Shown one piece after another: positions 26,324 through 34,015 of a DNA stretch of 64,000 bases. The position numbers and the translations under genes were made by a program. This DNA is from Prosthecochloris ethylica (GTDB taxonomy: Bacteria; Bacteroidota; Chlorobiia; Chlorobiales; Chlorobiaceae): assembly GCF_015234275.1 (NCBI RefSeq), contig NZ_JADGII010000004.1; one strand, 5' to 3'. The notes under the pieces are model-generated. The model ran no database searches and was not told the DNA's origin. It saw only the letters and a program-made list of their open reading frames with translations. Position 1 is the first letter of the stretch. Every line of letters starts with the position of its first letter.

Positions 26324-28629
26324 TATGATGTCCTCCTGAGATACGCTAACCAATTGAGTGCAATATGGAAATGGGAAATCCAGTCGCCTTTCCCTTTCTC
26401 CGCGGTATACAGATATTTCACAAGCTCTTTAAAAAGATCAGCTTCTGAATCATCGAACTCACGCTCTATACCTCGCATAACTCTTGCCATCGTTGGCAGA
26501 TACAGCTGTTTACTGAGCTGGTATTTCTCGATCACGGCAAACCATTTTTCAATCGCTCCAAAGCTGAATTTATCTACCGCCATCCTTTTTCTTTCCGATT
26601 CTTCTTGGGAAACAGAGGAGCACCGCCTATAGACCTGCATCAACGGCAATAGAAACACATCGGCAATCTTCCATTCCATGGAAAGCATGTAACGGGACTT
26701 GTCAATATGGGAAAGCCGCCTCATACGATGTAATTTCGAGTGATCATAAAACAATGAAATGCGATTTTTTTGTTGCACACCATCACCATCGTCATCATTC
26801 TTTGCATAGGCTTCCGCTTCAGCTGACAATCGAGCCATCTGATACAGGGGAAATCTGGGTAGATGCAGTGTCAACCCCCCAGATATACCTCCATCGCTCT
26901 CTGGTCGTCCATAAGTAAAGTTCTTAAAAGCTTTCTGGATGTCGAAGGAGAGTTCCAAAGTATCATCCCATGCCCCAACGATAAAGAGATCATCACCACC
27001 AGCATAAATAATTGAAACATTACGACCCGGCTTACCCCATGCACGCTCTTTAGCCTCTGCTTTATTCAAGATATCTGTATCTCTATCACAGCATAACTGG
27101 TTGAGATAAACCTTAAAAAAAAGATTCAGCATTCTCGATCGGGCGGAAAGCTGACTAATGTTGCAAATGCCTCCGAACAGGTTGCCAAGATTATCAACGT
27201 CCATGCGTAATGCTCCAATCAGGTCGGCTCCACATGAACTCGATGCAAGCCCCTCAAACGTAGCTGTATGACCAATCTCCGCTGTACGACCATTCTTTTT
27301 CAGACTATCAAGCTCACACTTTTGAGCATAAGCAGACAAGTCGCCATGTTTTCTGACATAATTAGCATAGAGCAGGACGTTTTCTTGATTCCAGGCATTA
27401 ATAGCCCATTTAGCTTCAGGAATCACATCCACAACTTCAGAAAACGTGTAATAAACATTCTGCCCCTCAAAGCCTGGGAACACGAGCGTCCCGCGCAATT
27501 CGTTTTTCGATCTATCAATCCCGGAGGTATAACGCCAGACATACTCAGCATCAATCAATTTATCTCCAAGCATAAACTGATGGTAACAGCTTTCAGAAAC
27601 CCACAGATATTCATCATCCTCACGCTTGTCGACAGGCACTGAACTCATACATCTATACCTGTTCGGCTCTTGTATGTCATACATGCTCGCGTCAGAAAGG
27701 TCATCGCGACGTGTAATCTGGCATTCAGTTCCCGCTTTCAACTGCTTCGGCATTGATGGTGTAAACAATGTTGCGAGTTGATCGATAAACTTGCGCCGCT
27801 TCAGGCGATCAAGATTATCCGATTGAGTCTGTCTCAGCTTTTTGAATGTCACATCGGAATGGAAAGCCTCTTTACCAAAGGGTATAATATCAAGTGCGAT
27901 AAACAAACGACCTTCAAATTCGTCAAGCACCCACTTGTCAAGTATTTTTGAATAGGCACTTACTTTACTGAAAACTTCTGCATTGTTTGGCAGTAACAGC
28001 GAAAAACCACCGCCTCCTGAGTAAACAACAGCATGTCGCTTTGAACCGGCAACTGTAAGAATTTCGTGTATTATGTGCTCGCAAAGCATTTCAAGCATGA
28101 ACGAACGAGCACGTAAAGTTTTAAGAGCGCCTTTTGATGTAATGGTGTAAACCGTCTCCTGAATTCCGGAAAAATCGCACCCTACCAAAAGGCAGGGCTG
28201 CATCTCTTTACTCAACCGAAAACAATCATACAATGCAGCCAGGCTCGTAAAGAGATCGTACAGGGGAATGGAGGAACTTGCAGATGTCGCAACAAAAGTC
28301 CCATAACGTTCCAGCGCGACCAGCCCGTTCGGGCTGTCAAATATATGGCTATGGAAGAAAGAAGATATGTCTGGCTCCTTTTCCAGTTCAGGAGTACAGA
28401 TGACACCAGAATTCAATTCAGACGGCTTGAACCATTTCGGTGGAATTTCTTGTGCATCCTGAAAAACAGACTGCAATGCACAAATCCGCAACGGTGCATC
28501 AATATTCACGTCGAGCAGAGAACAGGCCTCAGCAAGCGCTTCACCGAAATGATCGACCCATCCTATTTTGAGTTCCCCTTCCTGTAAAAGTTTTATTCCA
28601 CACTCAATGATTGGATGCTGGCTTAACAT
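26323..28629 (-). CDS. cas10: Type III-A CRISPR Cas10 (Csm1), GGDD cyclase present, HD motif not seen
   Basis: Large subunit and signalling enzyme of the Csm complex. Two Palm-type regions are visible; the second holds the cyclic-oligoadenylate synthase motif GGDD at residues 544-547 (in YAGGDDLFIVG), so cOA synthesis is expected. VVYSGGGGFSLLLPN near residue 205 is the first, non-catalytic Palm. The N-terminus usually carries an HD nuclease with HDIGK-like residues; here the first ~140 residues contain no HD pair, so the DNase is probably absent. At 768 aa it is of normal size. First gene of the csm operon; its start is about 228 bp from the preceding gene on the same strand. Confidence 0.92.
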   Translation of the reverse strand: MLSQHPIIECGIKLLQEGELKIGWVDHFGEALAEACSLLDVNIDAPLRICALQSVFQDAQEIPPKWFKPSELNSGVICTPELEKEPDISSFFHSHIFDSPNGLVALERYGTFVATSASSSIPLYDLFTSLAALYDCFRLSKEMQPCLLVGCDFSGIQETVYTITSKGALKTLRARSFMLEMLCEHIIHEILTVAGSKRHAVVYSGGGGFSLLLPNNAEVFSKVSAYSKILDKWVLDEFEGRLFIALDIIPFGKEAFHSDVTFKKLRQTQSDNLDRLKRRKFIDQLATLFTPSMPKQLKAGTECQITRRDDLSDASMYDIQEPNRYRCMSSVPVDKREDDEYLWVSESCYHQFMLGDKLIDAEYVWRYTSGIDRSKNELRGTLVFPGFEGQNVYYTFSEVVDVIPEAKWAINAWNQENVLLYANYVRKHGDLSAYAQKCELDSLKKNGRTAEIGHTATFEGLASSSCGADLIGALRMDVDNLGNLFGGICNISQLSARSRMLNLFFKVYLNQLCCDRDTDILNKAEAKERAWGKPGRNVSIIYAGGDDLFIVGAWDDTLELSFDIQKAFKNFTYGRPESDGGISGGLTLHLPRFPLYQMARLSAEAEAYAKNDDDGDGVQQKNRISLFYDHSKLHRMRRLSHIDKSRYMLSMEWKIADVFLLPLMQVYRRCSSVSQEESERKRMAVDKFSFGAIEKWFAVIEKYQLSKQLYLPTMARVMRGIEREFDDSEADLFKELVKYLYTAEKGKGDWISHFHIALNWLAYLRRTS

Positions 28630-28857
28630 AATGATCCGGGATGATGCACTTCACAAAGAGAGTCTCTCGAAAAAAAGACAGTTAAGGATATTTCATATCC
28701 TGAATAAACCACAAGCGTAAGTAAACGATGAAGCATGAATTAGAGATACTGAAACTGCCCCATATTAATTCATGATGATAACACATTTTGCCATCATAGG
28801 CTTTGCCTTCACTAAAAGAACAATCTTTTTTGATGGTAGCGGTCAACAGGAATCATT

Positions 28858-29277
28858 TTACTTGATCGATACATCAAACTGCTCTATCTCCTCATCACTG
28901 CAAGGAATCACAAGCGGCTCAAGAACAGAGGATTCTTTTATTCGATTGATCGCCTCGAGAAAATCCGGCTGGTTCGTATATCTGATCTCGAAACGCTTGC
29001 CTTTTTTTTTCATGGGAATCATCCCTATCCTGCCCATCAACTCCTGACGGTTCAATTCATCACGACGAAAATGAACGGGGAGTTCCAGTGAACGCAGACT
29101 CTCCCGAGTCTTGAGTACAACAGGGATTCTCTGCCTCAAGCGTTTCTTTTCCTTGCTTGCCCGCACCATGCTCCATATTGACCACAACCAGGCAAACAAG
29201 GCAAAAAAAGCTCCTGCAATCCCTATAAGATCGGCAATCAGTCCAAAACTCTGACTATTCTCATAGAGGTATTCCAT
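28858..29277 (-). CDS. Small membrane-anchored protein of unknown family next to cas10
   Basis: A 139-residue protein that I do not recognise. The frame is open from 29334, but the ATG at 29277 gives a clean N-terminus. Residues about 10-32 (GLIADLIGIAGAFFALFAWLW) form one membrane segment. A basic stretch (RASKEKKRLRQR) follows, which puts the C-terminal ~95 residues in the cytoplasm by the positive-inside rule. That domain has mixed strand/helix pattern with LPVHFRRDELNRQELMGRIGM, a Lys-rich turn, RYTNQPDFLEAINRI and an acidic end VIPCSDEEIEQFD. It shares strand with cas10 and is divergent from RT-cas1 (71 bp). Position and architecture make it a candidate CRISPR ancillary protein; function is inference only. 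Confidence 0.72.
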   Translation of the reverse strand: MEYLYENSQSFGLIADLIGIAGAFFALFAWLWSIWSMVRASKEKKRLRQRIPVVLKTRESLRSLELPVHFRRDELNRQELMGRIGMIPMKKKGKRFEIRYTNQPDFLEAINRIKESSVLEPLVIPCSDEEIEQFDVSIK

Positions 29278-29348
29278 AGAGAATAAAATACGTAAATTAT
29301 AACTTAAAAGCACATCAACACTAAAAAAAACCAATCCCTATTTTTATA

Positions 29349-31541
29349 ATGGGCTGGCTCTATAATCAAATATCCCTGCCTGAAACAATATACCGGGCAT
29401 GGAACAGGGTGGCGGCGAACGACGGGCGATCTGGTTACGACGGCCAGTCGATCGAGGATTACTCGTTCAGGCTCGAAGAAAACCTGCGTTCGCTGTCGGA
29501 AGCGCTTCTGACAGGTTTGTATAAACCCGGGCTACTGTTGAAACTGGTCATGCTCAAGCCGAACGGCAAGGAGCGGGTACTGTTGATTCCGGGCGTAATG
29601 GACCGGGTGGCGCAAACCGCGGCTTCGATCGTTCTCTACCCGATCATCGACGCCGAACTGGAAACATGCACCTTCGGCTACCGTCATGGCATTTCCCGGC
29701 AGGGCGCAGCGCGGGAAATCGACCGGTTACGTGCCCAGGGCTACCGGTGGGTTGTCGATGCAGACATCCGCAACTTCTTCGACAGCGTCGATCACGACTT
29801 GTTGTTTACAAGGCTTCGAGAACTGATCGACGACGAGGAACTGCTCAACCTGATCCGTTCGTGGATCACGGCGGAAATCGTCGATGGAAGCAACCCCCGC
29901 ACCAGAAATCTCAAAGGTTTACCCCAGGGCTGCCCGATCTCACCCGTGCTGGCCAATCTTTTTCTCGACAAGTTCGATGAACGGATCGAAAAAGAAGGAT
30001 TTAAACTCATACGATTTGCTGATGATTTCCTGATCCTTTGCAAAACAAAACCGAACGCCGAATCGGCATTGAAGCTTACGGAAAGCATTCTCGATAAGCT
30101 CAAACTGGAACTGAACAACGAGAAAACACGGATCACGACCTTCGCCGAAGGCTTCAAATACCTCGGCTACCTGTTCGTCAAGTCGCTCATCATTCCGACC
30201 AAGATGCATCCGGAGGAATGGTACGACAAGCTGGGCAAATTCAAGCTGCGCAGAAAACCGACACAACCGGTTATCCACGATCCAGACAACGATGAAGCCT
30301 TGTCAACCTACGAACTTGAAACAGATCAAGGAGAAAAAATAGAGCTGACAAAGGAGGCCCTCGAAAAAACCGAGTTCGGACGCAAGCTGCTCGAAGGCAT
30401 CGGAAAAAAGAAGCAGAGTATCGATACCTTTCTCGAGAACATCGCCAGGCAGGATGCCAAACGGCAGAAAGAACGGCGCGAAGCGCTCAGAAAGCTCTAC
30501 TCGCCGATCCTCAACACCCTTTATCTCCAGGATCAGGGATGCCTGGTGCGCAAGGAAAACGAACGGCTGAGCGTACAGAAAGACGGCAAGGAACTGACCG
30601 ATATCATCACACGGCGCATCGACCAGATCATCGTGTTCGGCAACATCTCTCTCACCACACCGGTTATGCAGTTCTGCCTGCGGAAGGAAATACCAATCAC
30701 GTTTCTCTCGCAGCACGGAAAGTTTTTCGGGCGACTCGAAGCGACGACCGCCGACCATACAGAAATACATCGAGTCCAGTTCCTGCGCTCACTCGACGAG
30801 CCATTCGCACTGGATATTGCAAGAAGTATTGTCACCGCGAAAATCCACAACAGCCGGATCATGATCCAGCGACGCAAAGCCCTGGTGCACGACAGAAACG
30901 GACAGACTGGAAAAAAGATTCGAGACCACCTCGAACTGATGTCGTCGCTGGAAAAAAATGCGAAACGGTGTAAGGAACTACCGGCGCTCAGGGGGCTCGA
31001 AGGCAAGGCCGCCGCGCTGTATTTCGAGCTGTACGGACTGCTCTTCAAAAAGAACCTGCCGTTTTATTCCGAAACCTTCAAAAGGGTCAAACGCCCGCCG
31101 AAAGACCCGGTAAACAGCCTGCTCAGCTTCGGCTACACCCTCATCCACTCAAACATTTATTCAATGGTTCGCTCAAAAGGGCTGAGCCCCTATATGGGCT
31201 ACCTGCACGCCGAGGACAAAGGCAACCCGGCACTGGTGAACGACCTGATCGAGGAGTTCCGCACCGTCATCGACTCTATGGTGCTCTACACACTCAACAG
31301 GGGACTTCTTACGCTGGACGATTTTTATTATCATAAAGACAAGACCGGCTGTTTTCTGACCAATGAGGCTCGGAAAAAGTACCTGAAGATTTTCGAAACC
31401 AGAATGTGGCAGGAGTCAAAGGACGGCTACACTGGCAGAACGCTCAATGTCAGGCGGCACATAGAAAAACAGGTCGGATTGCTGAAAGACGTAATGACAG
31501 GGAGACTCGAGGAATATGCGCCATATAAACTGCCTTTCTGA
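29349..31541 (+). CDS. cas1: Reverse transcriptase-Cas1 fusion protein
   Basis: Spacer-acquisition integrase fused to a group II-intron-like reverse transcriptase. Residues about 40-290 are the RT: YKPGLLLKLVMLKPNGKER, then DADIRNFFDSVDHDLL, GLPQGCPISPVLANLFL and the catalytic FADD at 223-226. After a charged linker (~290-390) the Cas1 domain runs from about 395 to the end, with Glu551 in GLEGKAAALYFE, His620 in LHAEDKGN and the acidic DLIEEFR (632-638) as metal ligands. In Marinomonas a related RT-Cas1 captures spacers from RNA. No Cas6 domain is fused. At 730 aa it is complete. Its base composition is closer to the core genes than to the csm operon. cas2 is separate at 33608. Confidence 0.95.
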   Translation: MGWLYNQISLPETIYRAWNRVAANDGRSGYDGQSIEDYSFRLEENLRSLSEALLTGLYKPGLLLKLVMLKPNGKERVLLIPGVMDRVAQTAASIVLYPIIDAELETCTFGYRHGISRQGAAREIDRLRAQGYRWVVDADIRNFFDSVDHDLLFTRLRELIDDEELLNLIRSWITAEIVDGSNPRTRNLKGLPQGCPISPVLANLFLDKFDERIEKEGFKLIRFADDFLILCKTKPNAESALKLTESILDKLKLELNNEKTRITTFAEGFKYLGYLFVKSLIIPTKMHPEEWYDKLGKFKLRRKPTQPVIHDPDNDEALSTYELETDQGEKIELTKEALEKTEFGRKLLEGIGKKKQSIDTFLENIARQDAKRQKERREALRKLYSPILNTLYLQDQGCLVRKENERLSVQKDGKELTDIITRRIDQIIVFGNISLTTPVMQFCLRKEIPITFLSQHGKFFGRLEATTADHTEIHRVQFLRSLDEPFALDIARSIVTAKIHNSRIMIQRRKALVHDRNGQTGKKIRDHLELMSSLEKNAKRCKELPALRGLEGKAAALYFELYGLLFKKNLPFYSETFKRVKRPPKDPVNSLLSFGYTLIHSNIYSMVRSKGLSPYMGYLHAEDKGNPALVNDLIEEFRTVIDSMVLYTLNRGLLTLDDFYYHKDKTGCFLTNEARKKYLKIFETRMWQESKDGYTGRTLNVRRHIEKQVGLLKDVMTGRLEEYAPYKLPF

Positions 31542-31946
31542 TGAACACAAGAGAGCTCCCGATCGATCGATAGTTCTATACTCTCATCCGACTGGATGAA
31601 GCAAATTTCCTCTTTCGCTCACGACAACTTGGCAACATGCCACCATCTTCTGTTTATTTTTTAACCTGTTTTAAAACATGCCGTTAGAAGAAAAATACCG
31701 AGACCTCGTTTTTTCCTGATATGAAAAACAGTCAAAAACACGTGTATTGCATTATATATCAATACGTTAACCGCACCCTTGCAACCAAACGAGCCCTGGA
31801 CGTTGTTTAACTCATTCATTTTCCGTAAGATAGAAATGAGCATAATCGGTAAAATCAGCTCTTTGTCCCTTGGCATCACTGGTTTTTGCACGAGCCTTGG
31901 ATTTTGCTCTGTGAGCCCTTGCCAGACAAGGGTTTCCAGAGGTACT
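31542..31946 (+). promoter_or_regulatory. CRISPR leader region
   Basis: 405 bp without a gene between the RT-cas1 stop and the first repeat, AT-rich in its middle (around TTGCATTATATATC near 31747). The array polarity (degenerate repeat at the far end, variant repeats at this end) places the leader here. I see no convincing -35/-10 pair. A short hairpin is present just before the first repeat (see separate entry). Confidence 0.7.
31916..31932. other. Perfect hairpin at the leader-repeat junction
   Basis: CCCTTG (31916-31921) and CAAGGG (31927-31932) form a 6-bp inverted repeat with a 5-base loop, ending 14 bp before the first CRISPR repeat. It could be a leader element read by the integrase or a cruciform; it could also be chance. 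Confidence 0.4.
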
Positions 31947-32870
31947 CTTTTGATATAATCGTACTCGCAGAGTATTGCGATCGAATACCACCTGGTCCGT
32001 ATAGAGGTCGAAGCCGTAGGCTTTTGATATAATCGTACTCGCAGAGTATTGCGATTTCCACCATTCCGACGACGTCGTCGATCGTCAGGCTGGAACTTTT
32101 GATATAATCGTACTCGCAGAGTATTGCGACGCAAACGTGTCGGCAGCGGCAACGGCCGCAATGCGGTTCTTTTGATATAATCGTACTCGCAGAGTATTGC
32201 GACTTGAGGTTATTACTTTCTCCATCCCTTCACATCCACTCTTTTGATATAATCGTACTCGCAGAGTATTGCGACTTTGCATTGGGATTAGTCGCAGTAC
32301 ATTCAAACCGCCACTTTTGATATAATCGTACTCGCAGAGTATTGCGACTCGTACCCCTCTTTTTCGTCAGGAAAGACTGCAGGAAAGACTTTTGATATAA
32401 TCGTACTCGCAGAGTATTGCGACATGGTATCAAGCAGGGGGACTAACCCCAAAATGGCAAAACTTTTGATATAATCGTACTCGCAGAGTATTGCGACGGT
32501 GTGTTCGGTCCGACTACGAAATAACTTTTTTCTCCGCTTTTGATATAATCGTACTCGCAGAGTATTGCGACTTCCATTCGAGAATCACGGCCGCCTCATT
32601 GCCATCATAGACTTTTGATATAATCGTACTCGCAGAGTATTGCGACCATTGATCCTCCCGAATACGGGAGCGGCGCGACAGGTATCTTTTGATATAATCG
32701 TACTCGCAGAGTATTGCGACAAAGGAGAGAAAGTCCTCCCAAAAGAACGATGAAGTGCTTTTGATATAATCGTACTCGCAGAGTATTGCGACTTTCCTCA
32801 CTTCTTTTATTCTCCGGCATCGTCTTTTGATTGAACTTTTGATATAATCGTACTCGCAGAGTATTTGGGT
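31947..32870 (+). CRISPR. CRISPR array, 13 repeats of 35 bp and 12 spacers
   Basis: Repeats start at 31947, 32021, 32096, 32169, 32241, 32314, 32389, 32463, 32537, 32612, 32686, 32758 and 32836. The unit starts CTTTTGATATAATCG and ends GAGTATTGCGAC; 34 bases are identical in the first 12 copies. The 35th base is T in copies 1 and 2 and C in 3-12. Copy 13 is degenerate over its last five bases (TGGGT), as expected at the leader-distal end. TACTC-GCA-GAGTA forms a small hairpin, and cutting at its base leaves ATTGCGAC, like the 8-base tag of type III crRNAs. Spacers are 37-40 bp, except the last (43 bp). Polarity is therefore left to right, leader at 31542-31946. Confidence 0.97.
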
Positions 32871-32975
32871 GTATTTGTGGTACAAACGTCAGATCAAAAC
32901 CTGGCAAACAATCACAAATATGACGGCTTGTAACCAGCAAATCACTCTACAGCAAAAAGAAAAAGAGAAGCAATC

Positions 32976-33566
32976 ATGGAGCAATTTTTTGAACAAGGGG
33001 TGGGGAATATCTTTGGCTGGGTGGCAGGTATTGTGGCATGCATGGAACTGATTGAATATCTGTTCACAAAAAACCTCCCGTGGATTTCTCGCATGTTTCG
33101 CAACGCATTTCGATGGGGGTATCGTGCCCTGTGGCGTACGCATGAGGGCAATGATGAGCGTTTTCTTGCTCTGAATTTTTCAGGTCATCCAGTATTGCCA
33201 CAACAGGCGCATGATATTCAGAAAAAAATGGGCTGGCCGAACATTGACGTGATCGACGTGCCTGTAGGAACGGTTTCGGAAGATCAGAATTTTCTTCGCA
33301 CTGCAACCCGCACTGTCGATAGAATTGATCTCCTGCCCAACGAATGGCAATCGTTTGCGCTTGTCGTGATACCTTCAGGATACGCCCCGCTCTGGGCTGC
33401 GTTACTGGCTGATCTGCATGGGAGATTGGGGCATTTTCCCGATATGGTCCGGTTACGCCCTTCACCAAAGGGTGCAAAAGAAAAATTCGAAGTAGCTGAA
33501 ATCATTGACCTGCGAGATGTCAGACAGCAGGCTCGTTCAACACGATCACCAGCTCATAACAACTGA
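32976..33566 (+). CDS. Csx15-like CRISPR ancillary protein with N-terminal membrane anchor
   Basis: A 196-aa protein. Residues about 10-32 (VGNIFGWVAGIVACMELIEYL) look like one membrane segment, followed by a basic amphipathic stretch (RMFRNAFRWGYRALWR). From about residue 53 the sequence matches, as far as I recall the family, Csx15: LALNFSGHPVLPQQAHDIQ, then VIDVPVG, LLPNEWQSFALVVIPSGYAP, ALLADLHGRLGHFPDMVRLRP and FEVAEIIDLRDVR. Csx15 proteins accompany type III systems and have been proposed or shown to act on cyclic oligoadenylates; I could not verify that here. Free-standing Csx15 is about 130 aa, so the anchor is an addition. It follows the array by about 105 bp and converges on cas2. 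AGAGAAG upstream serves as ribosome-binding site. Confidence 0.78.
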   Translation: MEQFFEQGVGNIFGWVAGIVACMELIEYLFTKNLPWISRMFRNAFRWGYRALWRTHEGNDERFLALNFSGHPVLPQQAHDIQKKMGWPNIDVIDVPVGTVSEDQNFLRTATRTVDRIDLLPNEWQSFALVVIPSGYAPLWAALLADLHGRLGHFPDMVRLRPSPKGAKEKFEVAEIIDLRDVRQQARSTRSPAHNN

Positions 33567-33607
33567 TTCTGGAAGAGAAAGGTGGGAGAAAACAACGCTG
33601 AGGGTAA

Positions 33608-33892
33608 TCAGATAATTGTGAACGGAGCGTCAATTTCAAGATCCTGATGGCCATCGACAATAATTTTTTCAACACAACTCCTGCAAAGGAAGTAATACCG
33701 GATCGAGTCTTCAGCATGTTTTGGGTCCATATGCTGCTGCAGCTTCCTCCTGAGAAGAAGAACATCATCATCGCTCAAAAAACACTCAAACACACTGTAC
33801 TGCACCGCCCTTCCGAATCCGGTCAGAATTTTGTGTATTCTGGTTCTGCGACGGTCATTTTGTATATCATACGTTACCAGAACAAAATGCAT
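33608..33892 (-). CDS. cas2: CRISPR-associated endonuclease-like protein Cas2
   Basis: Structural partner of Cas1 in spacer integration. The 94-aa ferredoxin-like protein begins FVLVTYDIQNDRRRTRIHKIL, with the conserved Asp9 after the first strand, then a second strand in VQYSVFECFLSDDD and a third at DSIRYYFLCRSC. It lies on the strand opposite RT-cas1 with the array and the csx15-like gene between them, so the adaptation genes are not one operon. It converges on the csx15-like gene with 41 bp between stops. No cas4 is present. Confidence 0.93.
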   Translation of the reverse strand: MHFVLVTYDIQNDRRRTRIHKILTGFGRAVQYSVFECFLSDDDVLLLRRKLQQHMDPKHAEDSIRYYFLCRSCVEKIIVDGHQDLEIDAPFTII

Positions 33893-33954
33893 AAGAATCC
33901 ATCAGGGCAGGCAGTTGAAATTATTGCAATTAAGAAGAAGATAAAAAACAGGGC

Positions 33955-33983
33955 AAAAAAAAGCCGCAGGAAAACCTGCGGCT
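33955..33983 (-). terminator. Rho-independent terminator after aspS
   Basis: On the minus strand, AGCCGCAGG pairs with CCTGCGGCT around a TTTT loop, followed by eight T. It lies 32 bp after the aspS stop and separates the housekeeping genes from the CRISPR island. Confidence 0.9.
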
Positions 33984-34015
33984 CGACAAATCCAGAACCT
34001 CGAACGATCAACGAT

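Noticed and set aside
26324..26353. Longer Csm2 start overlapping cas10
   Set aside because: A perfect AGGAGG stands eight bases before the ATG at 26323, which shares one base with the cas10 stop codon.
29278..29334. Longer N-terminus for the small membrane protein
   Set aside because: It would add a second, unusual hydrophobic stretch and reach almost to the RT-cas1 start; ATG 29277 gives a cleaner membrane topology.
31661..32940. Several minus-strand open frames containing repeated NTLRVRLYQK or ILCEYDYIK
   Set aside because: They are translations of the CRISPR repeats and spacers, not genes.
21343..33892. CARF-domain effector (Csm6, Csx1, Can1/Can2) or Cas4
   Set aside because: I read all open frames in the island and found none with CARF, HEPN R-x4-H or Cas4 features; the two small membrane proteins are the only unassigned or ancillary genes.
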